64,000 nucleotides of DNA from Leifsonia xyli subsp. xyli str. CTCB07 (GCF_000007665.1 NC_006087.1:1240001-1304000); one strand, 5' to 3'; positions 54,537 through 63,387 are shown, counted from the first letter of the stretch. Notes: generated by a model from the letters alone, not told the origin. Translations and numbers: made by a program.

Positions 54537-55535
54537 GTGTCCCACGTTAACGCTGCTCTCACACCGCGCGCTCGTCTGCGCCTTGCCAGGCTCATCGTCG
54601 AGGACCATTGGCTGGTCTCCGTCGCAGCGAAGATGTTTATGGTCTCGCCCGTTACCGCGCGGAAATGGGCGGCGAGGTTCCGCGCCGAAGGCACGGGAGG
54701 GATGACCGACCGGTCTAGCCGCCCACGATCGATGCCAACGCGGACGCCGTTGCCCGTGCTCAAGCGGATCGTGCGGGCGAGGTGGCGACGACGCCTGGGG
54801 CCGGTGCAGATCGCCGGCGAGCTTGGCCTTCCCGCCTCGACCGTCCACGCCGTCCTGGTGTGCTGCCGCATCAACCGGCTCTGCACCATTGATCGGGTCA
54901 CGGGCGAGCCGATCCGTCGCTACGAGCACGACCACCCTGGATCGCTGATCCATGTCGACGTGACGAAGTTCGGCAACATCCCCAACGGCGGCGGCTGACG
55001 ATTCGTCGGCCGCGTCCAGGGCGAACGCAACCGGGAAGCGACCGCCACCCGCACGAAGAGCAGGAACCACCGCTACGAGCCACGGTTGGGCACCGTGTTC
55101 GTCTACACGATCATCGACGACCACTCCCGCGTCGCCTACGCCGAGATCTGCTCCGACGAGAAGGCGGACACCGCGATCGGTGTCCTGCGGCGTGCTGTCG
55201 CCTGGTTCGCCGACCGGGATGTCAGCGTCGAACTCGTCCTCTCGGACAACGGCTCCGCCTACAAGTCCTACGCCTGGCGAGACGCCTGCACAGAGCTCGG
55301 GATCAGGGCGAAGAAGACCCGACCATACCGACCACAGACCAACGGGAAGATCGAACGCTTCCACCGCACACTCGCCGACGGCTGGGCCTACGCCCGGTTC
55401 TATGGTTCAGAGGCCGAACGACGAGAAGCACTCCCCGGCTGGCCCCACTTCTACAATCATCACCAGCACCACTCCGCCATCAGAGCCCCACCCATTAGCA
55501 GAATCGACAACAACCTCCCTGGACATCACACCTAG
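54537..55535 (+). pseudogene. IS481-family transposase, interrupted by one stop codon
   Basis: The open frame would be 332 residues if TGA at 54996-54998 (in GGG-stop-RFVGRVQGE, normally Trp) were sense. The N-terminal helix-turn-helix (RLARLIVEDHWLVSVAAKMFMVSPVTARKW) precedes the rve-type catalytic core: first Asp in HVDVTKF, second in LSDNGSAYKS, Glu in TNGKIERFHRTLADGW. A GGAGG site precedes GTG 54537. The C-terminus (NLPGHHT) is encoded by the right repeat and ends on the TAG of the flanking CCTAG. The part after the stop still reads well, so the mutation looks recent. Confidence 0.88.
55509..55530 (-). repeat. Right inverted repeat of the IS481-family element
   Basis: On the minus strand it begins TGTGATGTCCAGGG and continues AGGTTGTT. 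It also encodes the last residues of the transposase. Confidence 0.9.
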
Positions 55536-55545
55536 CGACGGTTCC

Positions 55546-55554
55546 TGCTAGACT
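55546..55554 (+). promoter_or_regulatory. Extended -10 element (TGC-TAGACT) of rpsB
   Basis: TGC-TAGACT stands 16 bases beyond the end of the insertion sequence and about 195 bases before the rpsB start. At 17-bp spacing the -35 position would fall on the last bases of the element and its flank (about 55526-55531, TCACAC), which is not a good -35. The rest of the 218-base leader shows no gene. Confidence 0.5.
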
Positions 55555-55748
55555 CTCTGATGCACTCTGCTCGCCGGAGTGACTACGCGTGCCCGCAACC
55601 CTCTCGTGAGGGCGGGCGCTCCACCGCCGGTCTCCTCTCAGCCAGCACGGTCTCCGTGCCGGATTCGGGGGGAGCGGGGAGCGCGGGGCACCAGGAACGG
55701 ACGGCCGTGGGCCGTCCCGATCAACCGCCAACAGAAGGAGAACGGCAA

Positions 55749-56645
55749 ATGGCCGTCGTCACCATGCGCCAGCTGCTCGACAGCGGCGTCCACTTTGGAC
55801 ACCAGACCCGTCGCTGGAACCCGAAGATGAAGCGCTTCATCCTCACCGAGCGCTCGGGCAGCTACATCATCGACCTCCAGCAGTCGCTGACCTACATCGA
55901 TAAGACCTACGACTTCGTGCGCGAGACTGTCGCTCACGGCGGCACCATCCTGTTCGTGGGAACCAAGAAGCAGGCGCAGCAGGCGATCGCCGAGCAGGCG
56001 ACCCGCGTCGGTCAGCCCTACGTCAACCAGCGCTGGCTGGGCGGTCTGCTGACCAACTTCCAGACCGTCTCCAAACGCCTCGCCCGCATGAAGGAGCTCG
56101 AGGAACTCGACTTCGAGGGCACCACCAGCGGCTTCACCAAGAAAGAGCTGCTGATCAAGAAACGCGAGCTGGACAAGCTGCACAAGTCGCTCGGCGGCAT
56201 CCGCAACCTGTCGAAGACGCCGAGCGCGCTCTGGGTGGTCGACACGAAGAAGGAGCACCTCGCGATCGACGAGGCGAAGAAGCTGGGGATTCCGGTCATC
56301 GCCATCCTCGATACGAACTGCGACCCCGACGAGGTGCAGTACCCGATCCCGGGCAACGACGACGCGATCCGCTCCGTCTCGCTGCTGACCCACATCGTCG
56401 CCGACGCGGCGGCCGAGGGCCTCATCCAGCGTCACCAGAAGCCGGAAGAGGGAGTGGAGGCGGCTGAGCCGCTCGCCGAGTGGGAGCAGGAGCTCCTCGC
56501 TCAGCCCGCCGCCGAGGTCCAGGCCAGCGCCGAGACCGAGAAGGCAGCGGACGCCGACCTCGCCGAGGCCAAGGCGGACTCCGCCGCCGTCGTCGCCGAG
56601 GGCGAAGCAGCTGCCGACGCGGTCGCCGAGACTCCGGCCGAGTAA
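55749..56645 (+). CDS. rpsB: 30S ribosomal protein S2
   Basis: The 298-residue product begins [27 protein letters not shown] and has the usual S2 core ([57 protein letters not shown]). After about residue 235 it has a ~60-residue acidic Ala/Glu-rich tail, as in many actinobacterial S2 proteins. AGAAGGAGAA precedes the ATG. tsf follows 42 bases later in the conserved rpsB-tsf order. An insertion sequence ends ~220 bases upstream. Confidence 0.98.
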   Translation: MAVVTMRQLLDSGVHFGHQTRRWNPKMKRFILTERSGSYIIDLQQSLTYIDKTYDFVRETVAHGGTILFVGTKKQAQQAIAEQATRVGQPYVNQRWLGGLLTNFQTVSKRLARMKELEELDFEGTTSGFTKKELLIKKRELDKLHKSLGGIRNLSKTPSALWVVDTKKEHLAIDEAKKLGIPVIAILDTNCDPDEVQYPIPGNDDAIRSVSLLTHIVADAAAEGLIQRHQKPEEGVEAAEPLAEWEQELLAQPAAEVQASAETEKAADADLAEAKADSAAVVAEGEAAADAVAETPAE

Positions 56646-56687
56646 CCCCACCATTCATCTTCGAGTCAGAAGGTTCCAGTTACGAAC

Positions 56688-57518
56688 ATGGCAAACATCA
56701 GCATCGCTGACATCAAGGCCCTGCGCGAACAGCTCGGCACGGGCATGGTCGACACTAAGAAGGCCCTCGAGGAGGCCGGTGGCGACCTCGAGAAGGCCAC
56801 CGAGATCCTGCGCCTGAAGGGCGCGAAAGGCAACGCCAAACGTGCCGACCGCTCCACCAGTGAGGGGCTCGTCGCCGCTAAGGAGAACGCCAACGGCACC
56901 GCCACGATGATCGAACTCGCGTGCGAGACCGATTTCGTCGCGAAGGGCGAGAAGTTCGTCGCCCTCTCGGACACGGTGCTCGACGCGATCGCCGCGGCCG
57001 GCTCCACCACTATCGAGGAGGCGCTGGCCGCTCCCGCCGGGTCGCAGACTGTCGCCGAGTTCATCGGTGACGAGGCCGCGATCCTGGGCGAGAAGATCGA
57101 GCTGCGCCGTGTCGCCGTCGTGAACGGCGAGCACGTCGCGATCTACCTGCACAAGACCTCCAAAGATCTGCCGCCCCAGGTCGGTGTCGTGGTCGGCTAC
57201 GCCGGCGACGACACGGAGACCGCGCGGTCGATCGCTCAGCACATCTCATTCGCCAACCCGGCGCACCTCACCCGTGAGGACGTCCCGGCGGAGGAGGTCG
57301 AGAGCGAGCGTCGCATCGTCAAGGAGATCTCGCGCAGCGAGGGCAAGCCGGAGGCAGCCCTCCCGAAGATCATCGAGGGCCGTCTCGGCGCCTTCTTCAA
57401 GCAGGTGGCCCTGCTCGAACAGGAGTACGCCCGCGACAACAAGCTCACCATCAGCCAGGTGCTGAAGGACTCGGGTCTGACCGTGTCCGGGTTTGCCCGG
57501 TTCAAGGTCGGCGCCTAA
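56688..57518 (+). CDS. tsf: Elongation factor Ts
   Basis: The 276-residue nucleotide exchange factor for EF-Tu has the N-terminal UBA-like domain (ISIADIKALREQLGTGMVDTKKALEEAGGDLEKA), the core motif ELACETDFVAKGEKF and the C-terminal part VALLEQEYARDNKLTISQVL. Length is typical. It is followed at once by a strong terminator. Confidence 0.98.
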   Translation: MANISIADIKALREQLGTGMVDTKKALEEAGGDLEKATEILRLKGAKGNAKRADRSTSEGLVAAKENANGTATMIELACETDFVAKGEKFVALSDTVLDAIAAAGSTTIEEALAAPAGSQTVAEFIGDEAAILGEKIELRRVAVVNGEHVAIYLHKTSKDLPPQVGVVVGYAGDDTETARSIAQHISFANPAHLTREDVPAEEVESERRIVKEISRSEGKPEAALPKIIEGRLGAFFKQVALLEQEYARDNKLTISQVLKDSGLTVSGFARFKVGA

Positions 57519-57528
57519 ACATGTTGCG

Positions 57529-57567
57529 AAGGAGTCCGGATCGTGTCGTACGATCCGGACTCCTTTT
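57529..57567 (+). terminator. Strong Rho-independent terminator after tsf
   Basis: A perfect 16-bp stem with arms AAGGAGTCCGGATCGT and its complement encloses a 5-base loop (57545-57549) and ends in TTTT with a short pyrimidine run. It separates rpsB-tsf from pyrH. A matching A-tract on the other side could make it work in both directions. Confidence 0.93.
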
Positions 57568-57631
57568 CTGTGGGCGCACTCGACGCGCGCATGAGGTTTG
57601 ATGGAACACACGGAAGGACTTCGAGACAGGT

Positions 57632-58345
57632 ATGACGATGGCAGACAAGAGGCGAAGGGTCCTTCTCAAACTTTCGGGTGAGGCGTTCGGCGGCGGCCAG
57701 CTCGGAGTCAACCCCGACATCGTCAGTGGAATCGCGCGTGAGATCGCCCAGGCGGCCACGGACGTCGAGATCGCGATCGTCGTCGGCGGCGGTAATTTCT
57801 TCCGCGGCGCCGAACTGTCGCAGCGCGGAATGGACCGTGGGCGTGCCGACTACATGGGGATGCTGGGCACCGTCATGAACTCTCTCGCCCTCCAGGACTT
57901 TCTCGAGCAGGCCGGCGCGGAGACGCGCGTGCAGTCGGCCATCGAGATGATTCAGGTCGCCGAGCCTTACATCCCGCTCCGTGCCGAGCGGCACCTGGAG
58001 AAGGGTCGCATCGTGATCTTCGGCGCCGGTGCCGGATTGCCCTATTTCTCCACGGACACCGTCGCCGCCCAGCGTGCTCTGGAGATCATAGCCGATGTGG
58101 TTCTCGTCGCCAAGAACGGCGTCGATGGGATGTACGACGACGACCCCCGCACGAACCCGGATGCCCGCAAGATCGACCAGATCAGCCACCAGGAAGCGCT
58201 GAAGCAGAACCTCAAGGCTGTCGACTCGACGGCGCTCAGCCTGTGCATGGACAATGGCATGCCGATGCGCATCTTCGGCATGGAGCCCGCTGGCAACGTC
58301 ACCGCCGCCCTGCTGGGCGCCGAGATCGGCACGCTCCTCGGCTGA
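57632..58345 (+). CDS. pyrH: UMP kinase
   Basis: The 237-residue amino-acid-kinase-fold enzyme phosphorylates UMP to UDP. Motifs: [60 protein letters not shown], and [12 protein letters not shown]. The ATG at 57632 or the second Met codon at 57638 could be the start; ACAGG lies just before the first. Order tsf-pyrH-frr-cdsA is widely conserved. Confidence 0.96.
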   Translation: MTMADKRRRVLLKLSGEAFGGGQLGVNPDIVSGIAREIAQAATDVEIAIVVGGGNFFRGAELSQRGMDRGRADYMGMLGTVMNSLALQDFLEQAGAETRVQSAIEMIQVAEPYIPLRAERHLEKGRIVIFGAGAGLPYFSTDTVAAQRALEIIADVVLVAKNGVDGMYDDDPRTNPDARKIDQISHQEALKQNLKAVDSTALSLCMDNGMPMRIFGMEPAGNVTAALLGAEIGTLLG

Positions 58346-58395
58346 GCATGCGAGCCCTAGACTAGACAACGATTCACCGATCTGAAGGAGTGACC

Positions 58396-58950
58396 GTGAT
58401 CGCGGATGTGATTTCCGACGCCAGCCAGCGTATGAGCAAGACCCTCGAGGCGGCGAAGGAGGATTTCGGCACCGTGAGCGCTGGCCGCGCGAACCCGGCT
58501 CTCTTCCAGAAGGTGCTGGTCGACTACTATGGCTCGCCGACGCCGCTCGCGCAGCTGGCCGGTTTGCAGAACCCCGAGGCCCGCGTCCTGATCGTCACCC
58601 CGTACGACAAGGGCGCGCTCAAGGAGATCGAGAGGGCGATCGTCACCATGCCGAGCATGTCGGCCAACGTCGGCAACGACGGCGAGATCGTGCGCGTCAC
58701 CCTTCCGGAGCTTACCGAGGACCGCCGCAAGGAGTTCGTGAAGATCGTCCGCGGCAAGGGGGAGGACGCCAAGGTTGCGATCCGCAACATCCGCCGGAGG
58801 GCGAAGGACGAACTGGACGCTCTGAAGGGCGAGGTTGGGGACGACGAGGTCGCGCGGGGGGAGAAGGAGCTGGAGGCCCTCACCCGGACGAACGTCGACC
58901 TCGTCGACGAAGCCCTCAAGCGCAAGGAAGCCGAACTCCTCGAGGTCTGA
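58396..58950 (+). CDS. frr: Ribosome recycling factor
   Basis: The 184-residue factor splits post-termination ribosomes together with EF-G. It begins [36 protein letters not shown] and ends [21 protein letters not shown], as the family does. GTG 58396 is chosen over GTG 58390 because GAAGGAG ends at 58390 and needs spacing. TAGACT about 35 bases upstream could be a separate -10 element. The cdsA ATG follows the stop directly. Confidence 0.97.
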   Translation: MIADVISDASQRMSKTLEAAKEDFGTVSAGRANPALFQKVLVDYYGSPTPLAQLAGLQNPEARVLIVTPYDKGALKEIERAIVTMPSMSANVGNDGEIVRVTLPELTEDRRKEFVKIVRGKGEDAKVAIRNIRRRAKDELDALKGEVGDDEVARGEKELEALTRTNVDLVDEALKRKEAELLEV

Positions 58951-59940
58951 ATGAGCGAGGGGAGCGGCACCGGCACACCGGCAAAGGGCAGACGAGGAAA
59001 AGCGCTCTCGCGCGAGGAGATCCGCGCCCAGGTGCAGGCGACCCGTGCCGATTTCGAGCGGCAGGTGCAGGCTCGCAAGGCGCGGCTGGACGCTACGAGT
59101 GAGAAGATCGAGCAGCGCACCGGCCGCAATCTCATCCTCGCGATCCTGATTGGCCTGGTGGTCAGCGGGCTCGTTGTGGTGAGCCTGATCTTCATCAAGG
59201 AGCTCTTTCTCGTCTTCGATGTGACGATGGCGGGTTTCGCCGCTTTCGAGCTGACACAGGCGCTCCGGGGCGCGGGCCGGCGGGTGCCACGCATCCCGAC
59301 AGTGATCGGCGCCGTCGCGATCGTCCCGGCGTCGTTTTTCCTGAACGCGGGCGGGCAGCTGGTCTCCCTCGCCGCGGGCGTGGCCCTGGTCATCGTCTGC
59401 CGACTCGCCGAGGAAGCTTTCGCCGGCGCGGCGGGGCGCGGCGGTGGTGAACTCGTCCAGGATCTCACCTGGAGCGTCTTCGTGCAGATGTACGTGTCGC
59501 TGCTGGCCAGCTACGCCATTCTGCTGCTCGCGCAGGACCACGGCGAGTGGTGGGTGCTCGGGTTCGTCATCCTCGTCGTGGCGGTGGACACCGGAGCCTA
59601 CGTGAGCGGTCTGACCTGGGGCCGGCATCCGATGGCGCCGACGATCAGCCCGAAGAAGACCTGGGAGGGGTTCGCCGGCGCGGGCGTCACCGCGGTGGCC
59701 GCGGGCGTCCTGGTGTCGGTCTTCATGCTCGGGCAGACCTGGTGGTTCGGGATCGTCTTCGGTCTCGTGATGCTCCTCACAGCGACTTCCGGAGACCTCG
59801 CAGAGTCTCTCGTCAAGCGGGATCTCGGCATTAAGGACATGAGTTCGTGGCTGCCGGGCCACGGGGGGTTCCTGGATCGTCTGGACAGCATCCTGCCCTC
59901 GGCGGCGGCGGCTTATGGTCTCTTCCTCATCTTCTCCTGA
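58951..59940 (+). CDS. cdsA: Phosphatidate cytidylyltransferase
   Basis: The 329-residue integral membrane enzyme makes CDP-diacylglycerol from phosphatidate and CTP. A charged cytoplasmic N-terminus of ~60 residues (EEIRAQVQATRADFERQVQARK) is followed by about eight membrane segments. The signature near the C-terminus, SLVKRDLGIKDMSSWLPGHGG then LDRLDS, carries the metal-binding acidic residues. The ATG directly follows the frr stop. Confidence 0.95.
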   Translation: MSEGSGTGTPAKGRRGKALSREEIRAQVQATRADFERQVQARKARLDATSEKIEQRTGRNLILAILIGLVVSGLVVVSLIFIKELFLVFDVTMAGFAAFELTQALRGAGRRVPRIPTVIGAVAIVPASFFLNAGGQLVSLAAGVALVIVCRLAEEAFAGAAGRGGGELVQDLTWSVFVQMYVSLLASYAILLLAQDHGEWWVLGFVILVVAVDTGAYVSGLTWGRHPMAPTISPKKTWEGFAGAGVTAVAAGVLVSVFMLGQTWWFGIVFGLVMLLTATSGDLAESLVKRDLGIKDMSSWLPGHGGFLDRLDSILPSAAAAYGLFLIFS

Positions 59941-59952
59941 CAGAATGGACCG

Positions 59953-60489
59953 GTGAGCACCTTTCCCCGGAGCCCCAAGAAGCAGCTCGGATACGACATC
60001 GACGAGGTCGACGACTTCCTCGCATCGGCCCGGCACGCCTACGATGGCGTCACCGGACTGACCGCACAGGAGATCCGCCGAACAGCGTTCCCCATGAGGA
60101 AGGGCGGCTATTCCCCCCCGCATGTCGATGCGGCTCTGGAACGTTTGGAGGACGCGTTCGCTGCCCGTGAGCGCGAGAATGCGCGCGCTGCGAAGGGCGA
60201 TGCGGTCTGGTATAAGGAGGCGCGCGCCACCGCGCAGGTCATCATCGACCGGCTCGAGCGGCCGCTGGGCCGCCGCTTCCAGCGGATGAGCTTTATCGCT
60301 CTCGGGTACAACCGGCAGGATGTGGACCGGTTCTCTGCGCGCCTGGTGAAGTACTTCCAGGAAGGACGTCCGATGAGCATCGAGGAAGTGAGGACGGTGA
60401 CGTTCCGCGAGCAGCGCGGCGGCTACCGCGAAGCCCAGGTCGACCTCCTCTTGGACAGCGTCACCGATGTGATGCTGGCTGTCCGCTGA
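59953..60489 (+). CDS. DivIVA-repeat protein
   Basis: The 178-residue product consists of two DivI1A-type repeats: GYDIDEVDDFLASARHAYDG with EIRRTAFPMRKGGYSPPHVDAALERLEDAF (about 12-70), and GYNRQDVDRFSARLVKYFQEG with EVRTVTFREQRGGYREAQVDLLLDSV (about 115-172). Such repeats bind negatively curved membrane at poles and septa. It lacks the long coiled coil of DivIVA/Wag31. GTG 59953 has CAGAAT ending 7 bases before it, so it may also be leaderless. Confidence 0.83.
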   Translation: MSTFPRSPKKQLGYDIDEVDDFLASARHAYDGVTGLTAQEIRRTAFPMRKGGYSPPHVDAALERLEDAFAARERENARAAKGDAVWYKEARATAQVIIDRLERPLGRRFQRMSFIALGYNRQDVDRFSARLVKYFQEGRPMSIEEVRTVTFREQRGGYREAQVDLLLDSVTDVMLAVR

Positions 60490-60522
60490 GTCTGGCTGTT
60501 CTCTGAGGATGGGCATGGGTTC

Positions 60523-60551
60523 TTGGAAAGTCAGGACTTCTTCGTTATGGT
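60523..60551 (+). promoter_or_regulatory. Promoter of the transglycosylase-like gene (TTGGAA-17-TATGGT)
   Basis: The -35 TTGGAA (60523-60528) and -10 TATGGT (60546-60551) are separated by exactly 17 bp. The start of transcription would be at about 60558, only a few bases before GTG 60561, so the leader is absent or nearly so. Confidence 0.65.
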
Positions 60552-60560
60552 GTTGTCATC

Positions 60561-61274
60561 GTGGGTACAGAGACAACCGAGATCGTTCCGCTGAACCCGG
60601 CCAATCCGGTCGGTTTCGCTTTTAAGCGTTCTCAGCGTCCACACATCCGTTCGCGCACGGCGGTCTGGAGCTTTGCCTTCACCGCAGCGGTCGGCTTCGC
60701 CCTCGTCAACGTCGTTGACCCGTACTCGGGCTCGGCCGCCTCGCCCGCGTACGCCGACACACTGCGGGCGATCGGCCAGACGTCGCGCTATGGCGACGCT
60801 CCCGTGCAGAGCCTGACCGCTCCGGACGCGCAGGGTCTGACCGTCACACGCGACGCGGTCGGGGTCAAGTCAAAACCGAAACCGGAACCGGCTCCTACTC
60901 CCGTTGCCACCGCGGTGCAGAAGCCGTCTTCCGCCGGGTCGAGCAGCGCTCCCGCCGTTGGTTCCCCGGACCCGGGCTCCGCCCAGGCCATCGCGTACCA
61001 GATGCTCCAGGCGCGGGGGATGGGCGACGACCAGTATGCCTGCCTCGTCTCCCTGTGGAACAGGGAATCCCACTGGAACGTGTACGCCCACAACAGCGGA
61101 AGCGGCGCGTATGGCATCCCGCAAGCCCTCCCCGGCAGCAAGATGGCTTCGGCCGGGCCGGACTGGCAGACGAACGCCGCCACGCAGATCACCTGGGGGC
61201 TCGGCTATATCTCCGGCCGCTACGGAAACCCCTGCGGCGCGTGGAGCCACTCCCAGTCCAACGGCTGGTACTGA
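60561..61274 (+). CDS. Secreted transglycosylase-like (SLT/APF-type) protein
   Basis: The 237-residue product has a membrane or signal segment at about 30-60 (AVWSFAFTAAVGFALVNVVDP, then SAASPAYA as possible cleavage site). A Pro/Ser-rich linker carries KPKPEPAPTP. The C-terminal lysozyme-like domain (about 138-237) reads AIAYQMLQARGMGDDQYACLVSLWNRESHWNVYAHN, then GAYGIPQALPGSKMA and NPCGAWSHSQSNGWY; Glu of RESHW is the predicted catalytic acid. Wall remodelling is likely. Members are called aggregation-promoting-factor or resuscitation-type proteins in Gram-positives. Confidence 0.85.
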   Translation: MGTETTEIVPLNPANPVGFAFKRSQRPHIRSRTAVWSFAFTAAVGFALVNVVDPYSGSAASPAYADTLRAIGQTSRYGDAPVQSLTAPDAQGLTVTRDAVGVKSKPKPEPAPTPVATAVQKPSSAGSSSAPAVGSPDPGSAQAIAYQMLQARGMGDDQYACLVSLWNRESHWNVYAHNSGSGAYGIPQALPGSKMASAGPDWQTNAATQITWGLGYISGRYGNPCGAWSHSQSNGWY

Positions 61275-61280
61275 GCGCTT

Positions 61281-61286
61281 TAGACT
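61281..61286 (+). promoter_or_regulatory. -10 hexamer TAGACT upstream of the 99-residue gene
   Basis: TAGACT ends 7 bases before ATG 61293. The intervening GGGGGA might be a weak Shine-Dalgarno but is too close to the start to be typical. Confidence 0.4.
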
Positions 61287-61292
61287 GGGGGA

Positions 61293-61592
61293 ATGTCCCG
61301 CAGCAGGCCTTCTCGTCGTCGTTCCGGCGGCGGTCACGAGGACGAGGAGACCGGTCTGGACCGGTTGCTCGCCGGCTGGCGGCGTATCGAGACACGGCGC
61401 GGCACGGAGTGGAACGTGCAGCCGGTGTCGGCCGCTCAAGCGCAGAAGAACTACAGCTGCCCCGGATGCGGCCGTGGGATCGTGCCCGGTGTGGCGCACA
61501 TCGTGGCGTGGCGCGCAGACGGTGTGCTGGGAGACGCGGCCGACCTGGCCGCCCGTCGGCACTGGCACATCTCGTGCTGGCGAGCCGTGTGA
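61293..61592 (+). CDS. Small conserved-looking protein with possible zinc site
   Basis: The 99-residue product has a basic N-terminus (SRSRPSRRRSGG) and a C-terminal half with CPGCGRGI, AHIVAW and HWHISCW. One Cys-x2-Cys pair plus His and Cys further on could bind zinc, loosely recalling HNH or zinc-ribbon folds. I cannot name a function. It lies 15 bases before the hydrolase gene in the same direction and may be co-transcribed with it. Confidence 0.75.
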   Translation: MSRSRPSRRRSGGGHEDEETGLDRLLAGWRRIETRRGTEWNVQPVSAAQAQKNYSCPGCGRGIVPGVAHIVAWRADGVLGDAADLAARRHWHISCWRAV

Positions 61593-61607
61593 CGCAGAGG
61601 AGAGCAA

Positions 61608-62339
61608 GTGACAACGGCCCCTGTCGAGATCCGTGGCGGCGTCGAGCTGCCGGCACGGCGCGAGGACATCGAACTGCGCACCCGCGATGGGTTGACGCTC
61701 CTGGGCGAGCTGGCGAGCCCACTGGAGCGGGACCCGCTCGCGACTCTCGTCACCCTGCACCCGCTGCCCACCGCGGGCGGGTTCATGGACTCACACATCC
61801 TGCGCAAGGCGGCCTGTCGCTTGCCTGCTCTCGCGGACATCGCCGTGCTGCGGTTCAACACGCGGGGGACCTCCTCGCCCCGAGGGCGCAGCCAGGGTGA
61901 GTTCGGGGACGGGATCGAGGAGCGGTACGACATGGAGGCGGCGATGACGTTCGTCGCCGAGCGCGGGCTTCCGCATCCGTGGTTGCTCGGCTGGTCGTTC
62001 GGGACGGAACTCGCTCTCCTGCACGGCCGTGACTGTCCGGTGGAGGGCGTCATCCTGCTCTCGCCACCGCTGCACCGTGCCAAACCGGAGCACTTGGCGG
62101 CCTGGGCGGGGGACCAGCGGCCGATCGTGGCGCTCATCCCGGAGCATGACGATTATCTGCGACCCGCCGAGGCGGCGGAGCGGTTTCGTCCGCTGCCGCA
62201 GATCGAGCTGGTGGCGGTCGCAGGCGGCAAGCACCTCTGGGTGGGGGAGAACCAGACCCGGCGTGTGCTCGATGAGGTCGTGGCACGCCTCAACCCGGCG
62301 GCGGTTCCGCTGCCGACGCACTGGCCGCCGGCTCCGTAG
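61608..62339 (+). CDS. Alpha/beta hydrolase
   Basis: The 243-residue cytoplasmic hydrolase has the nucleophile elbow GWSFGTE (Ser at about 127), the oxyanion region HPLPTAGGFMDSHILRKAAC and the RFNTRGTSSPRG strand, which resembles the dienelactone-hydrolase-like or YqiA/OtherS15-type family. The acid could be Asp in PEHDDYLRPAEA and the His in AGGKHLWVGEN. The substrate is unknown. GTG 61608 follows AGAGGAGAGCAA. Confidence 0.85.
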   Translation: MTTAPVEIRGGVELPARREDIELRTRDGLTLLGELASPLERDPLATLVTLHPLPTAGGFMDSHILRKAACRLPALADIAVLRFNTRGTSSPRGRSQGEFGDGIEERYDMEAAMTFVAERGLPHPWLLGWSFGTELALLHGRDCPVEGVILLSPPLHRAKPEHLAAWAGDQRPIVALIPEHDDYLRPAEAAERFRPLPQIELVAVAGGKHLWVGENQTRRVLDEVVARLNPAAVPLPTHWPPAP

Positions 62340-62349
62340 CCTTACGCGG

Positions 62350-63387
62350 TCAGAGCTCGTTCTGGCGCGGGACCAGGACCTGCTTGATGATCAGCAGGAT
62401 GGCGGCTGCGAACGGGATGGCGACGAGCGCACCGAGGATGCCGAGCAGCGTGCCGCCGGCGAGAGCGGCCACGACGACGACCGCGCCCGGGACCGAGACT
62501 GCCCGGTTCATGATGCGCGGGCTGAGGACGTACGCCTCGACCTGCATGTAGACGATGTAGTAGACAGCGGCGGCGATCGCGGTCGGCGGTCCGGAGAAGA
62601 GGCAGACGAACACGATGATGACCGAGCCGGTGATCGTTCCGACCAGCGGGATCAGCGAGAAGAAGAAGGCGATCGACGCGAGCAGAATCGGGAACTTGGC
62701 GCCGATGACGCTCAGGAAGATCGTGGAGAGCACGCCGTTGACGAGTGCGAGCACGACCTGACCCATCACGTACTTGCCGACGGAATCGGTGATCTGGTCG
62801 CCGATGTCCGCGAACCGGGAGCGACGGGAGGCCGGCACAAGCTGGTATCCCGCGCGCTTGATCGACGGCAGGGAAGCGGTGAAGTAGATCGTCAGGATGA
62901 TGACGATGACCACGCCGAAGGCGCCCTGGACGATCCCGATGCCGGTCTGCAGGACTTTGGAGGTGATGTCGGGGAGGTTCTGCTGCAGCCACTGGGTCAC
63001 AGCGTCGATGTTCTGCTGGTTGACGATCGTCGGGAACTGGTGCTGCAGCGTGAGGAACCACTTCTCGGCGTCACCGTTGCTCACCCAGGAGACGGTGTTC
63101 TGAACCAGCTGAGTTGCCTGGCCGACGGCGACCGGGACGATCGCCCAGATCAGGCCGACGAAAGCTCCGATCACGATCACCAGGGTGGTGATCAGCGCGA
63201 GCCAGCGCGGAACCTTGCGGCGCTCGAGGAAGACGATGAGCGGCTCGATGCCGAGCGCGAGGAAAAGCGCGGCACCGATGTAGGTGATGATCGTCGCGAG
63301 GCTGACGATGGAGGTCAGGATGAGTATCCCGAGCCCTACCCCGAGAGCCCCGATGAGACCGACGCGGAATGGGTTCTGGATCTTCAC
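62350..63387 (-). CDS. AI-2E/PerM-family membrane transporter
   Basis: The 345-residue protein has about eight membrane segments, paired at the N-terminus (GALGVGLGILILTSIVSLATIITYIGAALFLALGIEPLIVFLERRKVPRW), a central soluble part and a C-terminal membrane block with the typical LIPLVGTITGSVIIVFVCLFSGP. Family members export autoinducer-2 or act in Na+/H+ exchange; here only membership is clear. The GTG at 63387 is preceded by AGAAGGG on the minus strand. The coiled-coil gene lies just upstream in the same direction. Confidence 0.88.
   Translation of the reverse strand: MKIQNPFRVGLIGALGVGLGILILTSIVSLATIITYIGAALFLALGIEPLIVFLERRKVPRWLALITTLVIVIGAFVGLIWAIVPVAVGQATQLVQNTVSWVSNGDAEKWFLTLQHQFPTIVNQQNIDAVTQWLQQNLPDITSKVLQTGIGIVQGAFGVVIVIILTIYFTASLPSIKRAGYQLVPASRRSRFADIGDQITDSVGKYVMGQVVLALVNGVLSTIFLSVIGAKFPILLASIAFFFSLIPLVGTITGSVIIVFVCLFSGPPTAIAAAVYYIVYMQVEAYVLSPRIMNRAVSVPGAVVVVAALAGGTLLGILGALVAIPFAAAILLIIKQVLVPRQNEL

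Larger units (their letters stand above)
54421..55530 (+). mobile_element. IS481-family insertion sequence, 1110 bp
   Basis: The element is bounded by ~22-bp inverted repeats starting TGTGATGTCCAGGG, with one mismatch, and carries a single DDE transposase gene. It sits in CCTAG-N context on both sides (CCTAGG left, CCTAGC right), matching the NCTAGN target of Bordetella IS481. The sixth base of the flanks differs, so they are not a clean duplication. It lies between a truncated aminotransferase gene and the rpsB leader. The transposase has an in-frame stop, so this copy probably cannot move by itself. Confidence 0.92.

Noticed and set aside
54996..54998. Selenocysteine or readthrough at the transposase TGA
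   Set aside because: IS481 transposases normally have Trp here, and no selenocysteine-insertion hairpin or other recoding signal is apparent.
55749..56645. Acidic tail of S2 as a horizontally acquired fusion
   Set aside because: Such Ala/Glu-rich C-terminal extensions are common in actinobacterial S2 proteins.
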